Source: Pseudomonadota bacterium (GTDB taxonomy: Bacteria > Pseudomonadota > Gammaproteobacteria > Burkholderiales > Burkholderiaceae_C). From it: a DNA stretch of 9,395 bases. The notes beneath the pieces are model-generated. The model ran no database searches and had not been told where the DNA came from. It worked only from the letters and a program-made list of their open reading frames with translations. Of the stretch, positions 1 to 6,117 are shown piece by piece. The stretch is from the NCBI GenBank assembly GCA_023415035.1, contig JAEZLX010000019.1, positions 1-9,395 on the forward strand. Reading direction: 5' to 3'. The first letter of the stretch is position 1. Each line of letters begins with the position of its first letter. The translations under genes were made by a program, and so were the position numbers.

Positions 1-1344
1 CTGCCGCGCGCCGTGGCTGACGTGGCCGGCGCCATCGGCCACACGCCCGCCATCGACGTGGCCGAGGCCGCGCGTGAGCTCAAGGGTGCGCAGGCCGATC
101 TGGCGCGTCGCGCCATGGCGCGCATCAGCGAGTCGCCCGAGTGGCTGGCGCTGACCGGGCGCACGTCTGGTGGCCGTCTGGCGGGGGCCGATGCGCCACC
201 ACCACCGGTCATGACCGAGCGCTTCGAGGGCGGCGTGCTGCCGCCCGACTGGCTCGACACGGTGACCCAGATCGCGGCGCGCGCGGTCTCGCTGCTCAAG
301 GTGTTCGAGGCGCTGGCGAGCCAGCTCAAGGCCAGCGCGCGCGACAACCCGGGCGACGCGGCGCGCTGCGCGCAGCTCTACAGCCGGCTGGGCACCTTCG
401 CGCCGCGTTTGCAGCACCTGCAGGCCACGGCCGAGCTGTGGCTGCAGCAGCCCGCGCCCGGCCAGCCGCCGCTGGCCAAGTGGCTCGAAGCCGGCGTGCA
501 GAACGGCCTGGTCACGCTGACCGCGCACGCCTGTCCCCTGCAGCCCGGCAGCCTGCTGCGCCATCACCTGTGGCGGCAGGTGCGCGCGGCCGTGGCCACC
601 TCGGCTTCGCTCGTCACCTGCGGCGGCTTCGACCATTTCCTGCACGAGTCGGGCCTGGCCTGGGACGATGACGTGCGTGTCAGGGAGGTGCAAAGCCCCT
701 TCGACCATGCGAAGCAGGGCCGGCTCGTGGTGGTGGAAACGAAGAGCGACCCGCGCGATGTCGATGCCTACACGCGCGAGATGCTGGACGCGCTGATGGA
801 CGATCTGCGCGAGGTGCGCCGCGGCGCGCTCGTGCTGTTCACCTCGAAAGCCCAGATGCGGCGCGCGCAGGAGCTGCTGGAGCGGGGGATGTACCGCGAA
901 CTGCGCGAACAGGTGCTGGTGCAGGGCCAGGCTTCGCGCACCCGCCTGCTGCAGCGCCATGCCGAGCGCGTGGCGGCCGGCCAGCCCTCGATCCTGTTCG
1001 GTCTGCAGTCCTTCGGCGAGGGGCTGGACCTGCCCGGCGAGCTGTGCGAATGGGTGTTCATCACCAAGCTGCCCTTTGCCTCGCCGAGCGACCCGGTCAG
1101 CCAGGCGCGCGCCGACTGGATCCGCTCGCAGGGGCGCGACCCTTTCAGCGAACTGGTGGTGCCGGCCACGGGTTCGCGGCTGCTGCAATGGACGGGCCGC
1201 GCCCTGCGCACCGAGGACGACGAGGCGGTGGTGGTTTGCTACGATGCCCGCCTGCTGCGCCAGTCCTACGGACGCCGCATGCTGCAGGGGCTGCCCCCCT
1301 ACCGCCTGCAGCGGCGCGCCGGCGGCGTGCTTGCCGATGTCTGA
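1..1344 (+). CDS. dinG: ATP-dependent DNA helicase DinG, C-terminal part (5' end outside window)
   Basis: DinG is an XPD-like, iron-sulphur superfamily 2 helicase that unwinds 5'-3' and resolves R-loops and other structures at damaged or stalled forks. The frame is open from base 1, so the GTG at 13 is internal and not a start. About 447 residues are present against roughly 700 for the family; the Walker A/B motifs and the cysteines of the Fe-S domain must lie upstream. Helicase domain 2 is complete: LVLFTS (about 832-849), the motif V region GLQSFGEGLDLPG (from 1000), the following KLPFASPSDPV, and motif VI QWTGRALR (1186-1209) with the QxxGRxxR arginines. The C-terminal YGRRMLQGLPPY also matches the E. 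coli DinG ending. No frameshift is visible. The copD-like gene follows 33 bp downstream on the same strand. The family call is firm; only the missing N-terminus limits it. Confidence 0.93.
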   Translation: MPRAVADVAGAIGHTPAIDVAEAARELKGAQADLARRAMARISESPEWLALTGRTSGGRLAGADAPPPPVMTERFEGGVLPPDWLDTVTQIAARAVSLLKVFEALASQLKASARDNPGDAARCAQLYSRLGTFAPRLQHLQATAELWLQQPAPGQPPLAKWLEAGVQNGLVTLTAHACPLQPGSLLRHHLWRQVRAAVATSASLVTCGGFDHFLHESGLAWDDDVRVREVQSPFDHAKQGRLVVVETKSDPRDVDAYTREMLDALMDDLREVRRGALVLFTSKAQMRRAQELLERGMYRELREQVLVQGQASRTRLLQRHAERVAAGQPSILFGLQSFGEGLDLPGELCEWVFITKLPFASPSDPVSQARADWIRSQGRDPFSELVVPATGSRLLQWTGRALRTEDDEAVVVCYDARLLRQSYGRRMLQGLPPYRLQRRAGGVLADV

Positions 1345-1377
1345 GGCCTCCCCAACCCTGATCCGATCCGACGAACC

Positions 1378-1848
1378 ATGCTCTACGCCCTGCTCAAGCT
1401 GATCCATGTCCTAGCCGTCGTGATCTGGGTGGGGGGCATGGTGTTCGCGCATTTCTTCCTGCGCCCGGCGGCGATGCAGCTGCCGCCGCCGCAGCGACTG
1501 CCGCTGATGCACGAGGTGCTGCGGCGCTTTTTCGGCGCGGTGGCGATGGTCGTGGCCGTGGTGCTGGTCACCGGGCTGTGGATGATCGCGCGCGCCGGCA
1601 AGGACGTGTCGCTGGCCGGCCTGAGCTTCGCGATGCCGCTGGACTGGACCCTGATGGCCACGCTGGGGCTGATCATGATGGCGATCTTCGGCCACATCCG
1701 GTTCGCGCTTTTTCCACGCCTGTCGCGTGCCGTCGCCGCCCAGGATTGGCCGGCCGGTGGCGAGGCGCTGGCCTCGATCCGGCGCTGGGTGGCCGTGAAC
1801 CTGTGCATCGGGGTGGCGATCATCGCGCTCACCCTGCTGATGGCCTGA
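1378..1848 (+). CDS. CopD-like four-helix inner-membrane protein
   Basis: This is a 156-residue, very hydrophobic protein with four predicted membrane helices at about residues 4-26, 52-72, 89-110 and 136-156. The first helix region, with KLIHVLAVVIWVGGMVFAH, resembles the CopD family, whose larger members take part in copper import. Short stand-alone proteins of this kind are common in betaproteobacteria and are functionally uncharacterised. Histidines H10, H25, H45 and H106 lie in or near helices and could bind heme or metal, but this is inference. A HemJ-like protoporphyrinogen oxidase is a weaker alternative because of the similar size and helical fold. The ATG lies 33 bp after dinG and has no clear Shine-Dalgarno sequence, so it may be translated from dinG read-through or have its own unrecognised start signal. 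Its stop codon directly abuts that of the convergent ydjM-type gene. Confidence 0.8.
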   Translation: MLYALLKLIHVLAVVIWVGGMVFAHFFLRPAAMQLPPPQRLPLMHEVLRRFFGAVAMVVAVVLVTGLWMIARAGKDVSLAGLSFAMPLDWTLMATLGLIMMAIFGHIRFALFPRLSRAVAAQDWPAGGEALASIRRWVAVNLCIGVAIIALTLLMA

Positions 1849-2880
1849 TCAGTCGCCGGTCCCCGCCTGCGCCGCGCCCATGGGGGGCAGGTCGGCGCCC
1901 TTGAGCCGCTGCCAAAGCCAGGCCAGCGCCTGCGCGGTGTCGGGCCGGCTGGAGCGGAATTCGGGTGGCACGGAGCCCACCGCATCGACGGGGCCGAAGT
2001 CGAAGTTGAACACGTAGTCCGGCTCCTGTCCCATGCGCAGGTCGGCCATCTGCAGGCGGTGGTCGGGCGTTTCGCGCAGCCGGTAGAAGCCGTGCGAAAA
2101 GGCCGCCAAGGTGGCCACGGGCGTGGCCGTCGCGTGCTGCGCGATCAGGGCGGATCCCCGGTCATGCGCCAACCAGCGGATGTGTCCGTGCCGGTCCAGC
2201 AGGCTGACGTAGGCTTCGTGGTAGTGCGCCGGCGTGATCGCCACCAGTCGCCACAGCACGGTGTTGAACGGGGCCGGCGTGACCAGCAGCCGCTCGGCGG
2301 CGATGCCCTGGGTCTGCAGAGAGGCGCGCGCCATCTGCGTGGCCCATTGTTGCGCCACCAGGCTCCAGCCCAGGTAGGCGGTGGAAACGGCCAGACCCAC
2401 CAGGTTCCAGCGCAGGCCCTTTCCGTCGCGGGGCCAGACAAGGGCAACGATCAGGCCCAGCAACAGCGGCACCGTGTAGCCCGGGTCGATGATGAACATG
2501 CTGCCGATCGCGAAGGGGTGATCCGAGAAGGGTTGCAGCAGCTGCGTGCCGTACACCGTCAGGGTGTCCAGCAGCGGGTGCGTGAACAGCGCCAGCCACA
2601 GCGCGAGCCACCAGCGCCGCCACAGCGGTGGGCCGCCGTGGATGCGGCTGACCAGCCAGGCCAGGACGGGCGAGAACAGCGTGAGCAGCAGCAGCGAATG
2701 GCTTTGCGCGCGGTGCAGCACCATGTTCAGCAGCGGGTCACCGTGGTCGATCAGGGCATCCAGATCGGGAATCGTGCCGGCGATGCCGCCCCACAGCGCC
2801 GCTTTCCAGGCGGCCGTGCGGCGGCCCATGGCGGCCACCGACACGGCGGCGCCAAGCGTGAACTGGGTCAGGGAATCCAT
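1849..2880 (-). CDS. YdjM/DUF457-family membrane-bound metal-dependent hydrolase (putative)
   Basis: This 343-residue protein belongs to the LexA-regulated YdjM type (DUF457, PF04307), usually annotated as an inner-membrane metal-dependent hydrolase although no substrate is established. The N-terminal half carries the family signature: MDSLTQFTLGAA at the start, PDLD at 38-41, HR at 56-57, SHS at 60-62, HPLLD at 101-105, and YGTQLLQPF at 110-118. These conserved His/Asp residues are the probable metal ligands. Hydrophobic segments lie at about 63-80, 90-105, 134-150 and 157-178. The C-terminal 160 residues are less hydrophobic and look soluble. It begins 44 bp after the DUF502 gene and is probably co-transcribed with it. 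Upstream of the ATG there is only a distant AAGG-type ribosome binding site. The family is clear, the biochemical role is not. Confidence 0.87.
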   Translation of the reverse strand: MDSLTQFTLGAAVSVAAMGRRTAAWKAALWGGIAGTIPDLDALIDHGDPLLNMVLHRAQSHSLLLLTLFSPVLAWLVSRIHGGPPLWRRWWLALWLALFTHPLLDTLTVYGTQLLQPFSDHPFAIGSMFIIDPGYTVPLLLGLIVALVWPRDGKGLRWNLVGLAVSTAYLGWSLVAQQWATQMARASLQTQGIAAERLLVTPAPFNTVLWRLVAITPAHYHEAYVSLLDRHGHIRWLAHDRGSALIAQHATATPVATLAAFSHGFYRLRETPDHRLQMADLRMGQEPDYVFNFDFGPVDAVGSVPPEFRSSRPDTAQALAWLWQRLKGADLPPMGAAQAGTGD

Positions 2881-2924
2881 GGCCGGAGCTTAGCCGCCTT
2901 CAGACGAGCCGATCCCGCGCGGGG

Positions 2925-3569
2925 TCAGGGCCGGTCGCCGGGCACGGCGTCGGCGGGCCGGACTGGCGCGTCGCGCGCCTCCTGTGATTTCCCGGAGGCC
3001 ATGAACGCGATCAGGGCCATGCGCATGGCCTCTTCCACCGACATGTCGACCGGACGCGTCCAGCTGCGCGGCACGAAAACCGTGTAGCCGCCGATCATGT
3101 AGCCCATGGGCAGGTACACGGCCACGTGGTCCTGCAGTTCGCCCAGCGAGGCCGGCAGGCCGCGCATGTGCTGGCGCGTGACCAGGCCCACCACCGACAG
3201 CTCGGAACCCGGTGGTTGCAGCACCACCACCTGCTGCGCGCCCTGCTGCTGGGGCGCGAAATAGTCCGCGAAGTTCTTGAGCGACGAATAGATGCTCTTG
3301 ACCACCGGCAGGTTGGTGAACGGCAGCTCCACCCACGACAGCAGGCGTGAGGTGAACTTCTGCGAGATCAGGAAGCCCAGCGCCAGGATCAGCAGGGCGC
3401 CCAGCCCGATGCCCAGCCCCGGCAGGTAGAAGTCGCCCACCACCGGCCGGATCAGCAGCATCGCGGTGCGCTCGGTCCAGGTCACGAACAGCCAGAGCAC
3501 ATAGACCGTCAGTGCCAGCGGCAGGATGGCCAGGAGTCCGCGGAGGAAATACTGCGTGAGTCGGTTCAT
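2925..3569 (-). CDS. DUF502 family membrane protein
   Basis: The frame extends upstream to 4199, but the start chosen is the ATG at 3569, giving 214 residues; the upstream extension is low-complexity shadow of the opposite strand. DUF502 proteins (about 200 residues) are widespread integral membrane proteins of unknown function. Two helices are visible: residues 8-30 (FLRGLLAILPLALTVYVLWL) and about 50-70. The hallmark loop follows: LPFTNLPVVKSIYSSLKNF at 82-100, matching the P-x-(3)-x-IYxxxK pattern of the family. A later hydrophobic beta-rich segment, VYLPMGYMIGGYTVFVPRS (151-169), occupies the place of the family's VPTTPNPTSG loop. The final 20 or so residues are polar and variable. It heads a two-gene minus-strand unit with the YdjM-type gene. 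An extended -10 element lies upstream (3603-3611). No good Shine-Dalgarno precedes the ATG. Confidence 0.88.
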   Translation of the reverse strand: MNRLTQYFLRGLLAILPLALTVYVLWLFVTWTERTAMLLIRPVVGDFYLPGLGIGLGALLILALGFLISQKFTSRLLSWVELPFTNLPVVKSIYSSLKNFADYFAPQQQGAQQVVVLQPPGSELSVVGLVTRQHMRGLPASLGELQDHVAVYLPMGYMIGGYTVFVPRSWTRPVDMSVEEAMRMALIAFMASGKSQEARDAPVRPADAVPGDRP

Positions 3570-3602
3570 GGGCGGTTCGTGCAGGAGGTGCGGGCGCTGC
3601 CC

Positions 3603-3611
3603 AGCATAGCA
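3603..3611 (-). promoter_or_regulatory. Candidate extended -10 promoter for the DUF502-ydjM unit
   Basis: Read on the minus strand this is TGCTATGCT, an extended -10 element (TGn followed by TATGCT, 4 of 6 against TATAAT). No convincing -35 hexamer lies 16-18 bp upstream, as is tolerable for extended -10 promoters. Transcription would start near 3596, leaving a leader of about 27 nt before the ATG at 3569. The assignment rests on motif and position only. Confidence 0.35.
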
Positions 3612-3648
3612 GCAGTCGGCGCAATTCCCGCTTTGCTGACGGGCGGGC

Positions 3649-3678
3649 TTGCAATGCGGCGGCGGCTCCCCATATGCT
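3649..3678 (+). promoter_or_regulatory. Candidate sigma-70 promoter for the 112-residue membrane protein
   Basis: TTGCAA at 3649-3654 (4 of 6 to TTGACA) is followed after 18 bp by TATGCT at 3673-3678 (4 of 6 to TATAAT). Predicted initiation near 3685 gives a leader of about 59 nt to the ATG at 3744. A second, weaker pair in the same direction is TTGGTA at 3678-3683 and TATTGC at 3701-3706 with 17 bp between. Neither is close enough to consensus to be certain. Confidence 0.35.
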
Positions 3679-3743
3679 TGGTATTGCCCGGTGTGTTGTG
3701 TATTGCCGGAACTTGTGGGGGCGCCAGGCCTCCCACCTTGCTG

Positions 3744-4082
3744 ATGAACGCTTTTTCTGACCTTGTTACCGGGCTCCTGAAGGCCTTGTTGCGGCTCGCG
3801 CTGTTCGTGGCGGGTGGCATTTTCGTGTTCAGCCTGCTCGCGGCGGCCGTGGTCGTGGTGATTGGCGTGTCCCTGTGGTCGCTGATCACGGGGCGCAAGC
3901 CGGCCCCGGTGGTGCTGTTCACCCGCATGCGCGAGCGCTCGCGCCGCTATGCGGCCGGTGCCTGGCCGGGTGCGGGTCCGGCGTCGGCCCAGGACGTGGT
4001 CGATGTCGAAGCCACCGAAGTGGGCGCAGGTGGCGGCATGCCGCGCAACCTCACGCCGATCGACGGCCGCACGGCCCGCTGA
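3744..4082 (+). CDS. Small membrane protein of unknown function (112 aa)
   Basis: I do not recognise a named family. The frame continues upstream to a GTG at 3579, but the ATG at 3744 is preferred because the protein from there has a coherent layout: a short polar start, a long hydrophobic stretch at residues 12-48 (one long or two closely spaced membrane helices), then the positively charged RMRERSRRY at about 61-69, which suggests a cytoplasmic tail. The last 40 residues are Gly/Ala/Pro-rich and acidic in part, probably disordered. No Shine-Dalgarno is evident before the ATG. It is transcribed away from the DUF502 gene and ends 26 bp from the convergent rsmI stop. Hypothetical proteins of this shape occur in Comamonadaceae, so it is likely a real lineage-restricted gene, but no function can be assigned. 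Confidence 0.65.
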   Translation: MNAFSDLVTGLLKALLRLALFVAGGIFVFSLLAAAVVVVIGVSLWSLITGRKPAPVVLFTRMRERSRRYAAGAWPGAGPASAQDVVDVEATEVGAGGGMPRNLTPIDGRTAR

Positions 4083-4085
4083 CAG

Positions 4086-4106
4086 GCCGGTTTTCCCTTT
4101 CCCGGC
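4086..4106. terminator. Weak hairpin between convergent genes (possible bidirectional terminator)
   Basis: GCCGG at 4086-4090 can pair with CCGGC at 4102-4106 around an 11-nt loop that is T-rich on the plus strand. It sits in the 26-bp gap between the small membrane-protein gene and rsmI, where a shared terminator would be expected. The stem is only 5 bp and no U-tract follows it on either strand, so it is not a canonical intrinsic terminator. Confidence 0.2.
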
Positions 4107-4108
4107 GA

Positions 4109-5038
4109 TCAGCCCGCCTCTTTGTCGCCAGACTGCTGACGCTGCGCCAGCGCGTGCGCGTAAAGCGCGTTGCGCGGCGCGCCGGTGATTTCCGTGCACA
4201 GCTTCACGGCCGTCTTCACGGGCAGCTCGGCCAGCAGCAGCTCCAGGGTGCGCAGGTCTTGCGCGCCCAAACCCCCTTCATCAGACGCGGCCTCGGCCGG
4301 GTGCACGAGCAGCACGAACTCGCCCCGGGTGCGGTGGGCATCCTGTGCCAGCCAGGCAGGGAATTCGCTGGCTGCCATGCGGGCCACCTCCTCGAACTGT
4401 TTGGTCAATTCGCGCCCCACGGTTACCCGGCGCTCGCCAAGGGCGGCCAGGTCGCGCGCGAGGGATTCGATGCGGTGCGGCGCCTCCAGCAGCAGGGTGG
4501 CCATGGGCGAGGCGGCGATGGCGGCGATGTCGCGCTGGCGCTCGCTGGCCTTGGCGGGCAGGAAGCCCATGAAGCAGAAGCGCCCGTCCCAGCCCGCGTG
4601 GCCGGTCACGCTCAGCAGGGCGGTCAGGCTGCTGGCGCCAGGCACCGGCATGCTGCGCAGGCCGGCGTCTTCCACGGCGGCCACCAGGCGCGCGCCCGGG
4701 TCGCTCACGCCGGGCGTGCCGGCATCGCTGACGTAGGCCACGCGCTGTCCTTCCCGCAGCCGCGCCAGCACCGTTTGCGCGGCGGCGGCCTCGTTGTGTT
4801 CGTGCACCGCCAGCAGGGGCTTGTCCTGCAGGCCGTAGGCCTTGAGCAGCCCGGCGGTGTGGCGCGTGTCTTCGCAGGCGATGGTGTCGGCCAGTGCCAG
4901 CACATGCAGCGCGCGCAGCCCGATGTCGGCGAGGTTGCCGATCGGCGTGGCCACCATGTACAGCGTGCCCTGCGGATAATGCTGCTGGCCGGCGGCTTCG
5001 CGCGCCACCGGCATCAGGGATGGAGACAGAACAGACAA
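4109..5038 (-). CDS. rsmI: 16S rRNA (cytidine(1402)-2'-O)-methyltransferase RsmI
   Basis: RsmI transfers a methyl group from S-adenosylmethionine to the 2'-OH of C1402 in 16S rRNA, tuning decoding at the ribosomal P site. The 309-residue frame has the full tetrapyrrole-methylase-like family pattern: VATPIGNL (29-36), CEDTRHT (55-61), YVSDAGTPGVSDPG (102-115), PGASS (133-137), GFLP (158-161), EAPHRI (185-190), GRELTK (208-213) and RGEFVLL (238-244). Length agrees with the family. The start is uncertain. The TTG at 5038 has a GGAAG Shine-Dalgarno-like sequence (plus-strand 5046-5050) 7 nt away, whereas the ATG at 5014, giving 301 residues, has none. Both leave the conserved core intact. It is transcribed divergently from yraN, as yraL is from the yraM-yraN-diaA cluster in E. 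coli. Confidence 0.95.
   Translation of the reverse strand: MSVLSPSLMPVAREAAGQQHYPQGTLYMVATPIGNLADIGLRALHVLALADTIACEDTRHTAGLLKAYGLQDKPLLAVHEHNEAAAAQTVLARLREGQRVAYVSDAGTPGVSDPGARLVAAVEDAGLRSMPVPGASSLTALLSVTGHAGWDGRFCFMGFLPAKASERQRDIAAIAASPMATLLLEAPHRIESLARDLAALGERRVTVGRELTKQFEEVARMAASEFPAWLAQDAHRTRGEFVLLVHPAEAASDEGGLGAQDLRTLELLLAELPVKTAVKLCTEITGAPRNALYAHALAQRQQSGDKEAG
4975..4980 (+). promoter_or_regulatory. Candidate -10 element for yraN inside rsmI
   Basis: GATAAT at 4975-4980 is one base from the TATAAT consensus and would place a transcription start near 4987, some 50 nt before the yraN ATG. There is no good -35 hexamer at 16-18 bp. Because rsmI and yraN start codons touch or nearly touch, any promoter for yraN has to lie within rsmI coding sequence, which makes this the best visible candidate. 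Confidence 0.25.
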
Positions 5039-5469
5039 TGTGGAACTTCCGTGAACGAGAGCGGATGTCGGGACCGGGCGGCACCACCACGCGGCAGCGT
5101 GGCGACGCGGCCGAGGATCTGGCGCTGGCCCACCTGCAGGCGCAGGGCCTGCGGCTCGTGCGGCGCAATTTCCGCACGCCCGGGCGGGGAGGCGGCGAGA
5201 TCGACCTCATTATGCGGGAGCCCGACGGCACGCTGGTGTTTGTCGAGGTGCGCCAGCGGGTCTCCTCGCGCGCCGGTGGCGCGGCGGCCAGTGTCACGGT
5301 GGCCAAGCAGCGGCGCATCGTGTTCGCCGCGCGGCACTTTTTGCTGCAATGCCGGTCAGAGCCTCCATGCCGCTTCGACGTGGTGGTGATCGATGGCGCC
5401 CTGGGCGCCGGCCAACCGCCCCGGCTCGAGTGGCTTCGCGCCGCTTTTGATGCAGGCGCAAGCTTTTGA
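5038..5469 (+). CDS. yraN: YraN/UPF0102 family putative endonuclease-like protein
   Basis: This is a member of the small UPF0102 family, which has a restriction-endonuclease-like fold resembling archaeal Holliday junction resolvases; its cellular role is not established. From the ATG at 5038 it is 143 residues. Visible signatures are RGDAAE (21-26), GGGEIDLIMR (51-60), VFVEVRQR (67-74), GGAAASV (80-86) and the final CRFDVVVID (111-119). E26, D56 and E70 fit the predicted catalytic acidic set; the last motif has R72 where many nucleases of this fold have lysine. The alternative ATG at 5065 (134 residues) has a closer GAG-type ribosome binding site and a more typical family length, so the first nine residues are doubtful. 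It is followed 27 bp later by diaA, as in E. coli. The lpoA gene usually upstream in gammaproteobacteria is absent. Confidence 0.9.
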   Translation: MWNFRERERMSGPGGTTTRQRGDAAEDLALAHLQAQGLRLVRRNFRTPGRGGGEIDLIMREPDGTLVFVEVRQRVSSRAGGAAASVTVAKQRRIVFAARHFLLQCRSEPPCRFDVVVIDGALGAGQPPRLEWLRAAFDAGASF

Positions 5470-5490
5470 CACATTCTTGCCCGCTATCAT
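5466..5490 (+). promoter_or_regulatory. Promoter-like hexamers directly upstream of diaA
   Basis: A perfect -35 hexamer TTGACA lies at 5466-5471, sharing bases with the yraN stop TGA (5467-5469). TATCAT, 5 of 6 to the -10 consensus, lies at 5485-5490. The 13-bp spacing is too short for a normal sigma-70 promoter using both, so if the -10 is active it must use a different, poor -35. TATCAT ends 6 bp before the diaA ATG, so initiation would fall at about the start codon itself. Confidence 0.3.
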
Positions 5491-5496
5491 CGCGCC

Positions 5497-6117
5497 ATGC
5501 TTCTGCAACGCATCCAGCAACAGTTCATCGACAGTGCCGATCTCAAGTACCAGTGCGCGCCCGTCCTGGCGCCGCTGGTGGAGGCGGCGACCAACGCGGT
5601 GCTGGCCAGCGTCACCGGCGGCGGCAAGGTGCTGGCCTGCGGCAACGGGCCGTCGGCGGCACTGGCGCAGCAGTTCGCGGCCAACTTCGTCGGCCGCTAC
5701 GAGCGCGAGCGGCCCGGCCTGGCTGCCGTGTCGCTGTCGGCCGATGCCGCGGTGATGACCGGTATCGGCACCGATTTCGACGCCCGGTCCGTGTTTGCCC
5801 GCCAGGTGTGGGCGTTCGGGCTGGCCGGCGACGTGCTGCTCGTCCTGTCCACCCATGGCAACGCGGCCAACGTGGTGTCGGCGGTCGAGGCGGCCCACGA
5901 GCGAGACATGGTCGTGGTGGCCCTCACGGGCGGCCGCGGCGGCAGTCTGGCGTCGCTGCTGCGCGATACCGACGTGCATGTGAACGTGCCCGGCGACGTG
6001 CCGGCGCGTGTCCTCGAAGTGCACCAGCTGGTGCTGCACTGCATCTGCGACGGCGTGGATGCGCAACTGCTGGGTTTGCCCGAATCCCAGACCAACGACA
6101 CGGAGATCACCACATGA
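5497..6117 (+). CDS. diaA: DnaA initiator-associating SIS-domain protein DiaA
   Basis: DiaA is a homotetrameric SIS-domain protein that in E. coli binds DnaA domain I and promotes ordered assembly at oriC. The 206-residue protein has the phosphosugar-isomerase-like fold: GGGKVLACGNGPSA (41-54), GRYERERPG (66-74), the loop STHGNAANV (118-126), VVVALTG (139-145) and the C-terminal helix VLEVHQLVLHCICDGVD (172-188). It resembles GmhA, sedoheptulose-7-phosphate isomerase, but aligning the segment after GNG puts A62 and N63 where GmhA has E64 and the catalytic E65, so isomerase activity is unlikely. L191-L192 align with L190-F191, which contact DnaA in E. coli DiaA. No Shine-Dalgarno precedes the ATG. 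The stop overlaps the dolP start as ATGA, indicating translational coupling. Databases often label such proteins phosphoheptose isomerase; the neighbours and residues favour DiaA. Confidence 0.88.
   Translation: MLLQRIQQQFIDSADLKYQCAPVLAPLVEAATNAVLASVTGGGKVLACGNGPSAALAQQFAANFVGRYERERPGLAAVSLSADAAVMTGIGTDFDARSVFARQVWAFGLAGDVLLVLSTHGNAANVVSAVEAAHERDMVVVALTGGRGGSLASLLRDTDVHVNVPGDVPARVLEVHQLVLHCICDGVDAQLLGLPESQTNDTEITT

Larger units (their letters stand above)
3570..3743. promoter_or_regulatory. Divergent intergenic region between DUF502 gene and small membrane-protein gene
   Basis: At 174 bp this is the longest gene-free stretch in the window. It separates two divergent genes and is visibly more AT-rich than the flanking genes around 3671-3715. 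It holds candidate promoters for both directions (listed separately) and a tandem tattgcc motif at 3683-3689 and 3701-3707. I see no RNA gene or riboswitch in it. A reading frame on the plus strand from GTG 3579 runs through it into the downstream gene, but the extension lacks the character of a conserved protein. Confidence 0.6.

Noticed and set aside
2059..3087. Long open frame on the plus strand (342 codons) opposite the ydjM-type and DUF502 genes
   Set aside because: It is rich in Arg, Gln, Gly and His with no motif, and lies fully antisense to two well-supported genes. High GC produces such open antisense frames.
3570..4199. N-terminal extension of the DUF502 frame by 210 residues
   Set aside because: The extension runs antisense through the divergent spacer and the neighbouring gene. 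DUF502 proteins begin close to the first membrane helix, which matches the ATG at 3569.
3875..5389. 504-codon plus-strand frame spanning the small membrane-protein gene, rsmI (antisense) and yraN
   Set aside because: It crosses several real genes in the wrong frame, has biased composition and no recognisable domain.
5466..5490. TTGACA and TATCAT as one normal sigma-70 promoter
   Set aside because: The 13-bp spacer is well short of the 16-18 bp needed; only the -10 part is kept as a possible signal.
5466..6113. N-terminal extension of the dolP frame
   Set aside because: It is diaA read out of frame; the lipoprotein signal peptide beginning at 6114 defines the true start.
5497..6117. Naming the SIS protein GmhA (phosphoheptose isomerase)
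   Set aside because: The catalytic Glu position is Asn, and the neighbours yraN and dolP match the diaA locus.
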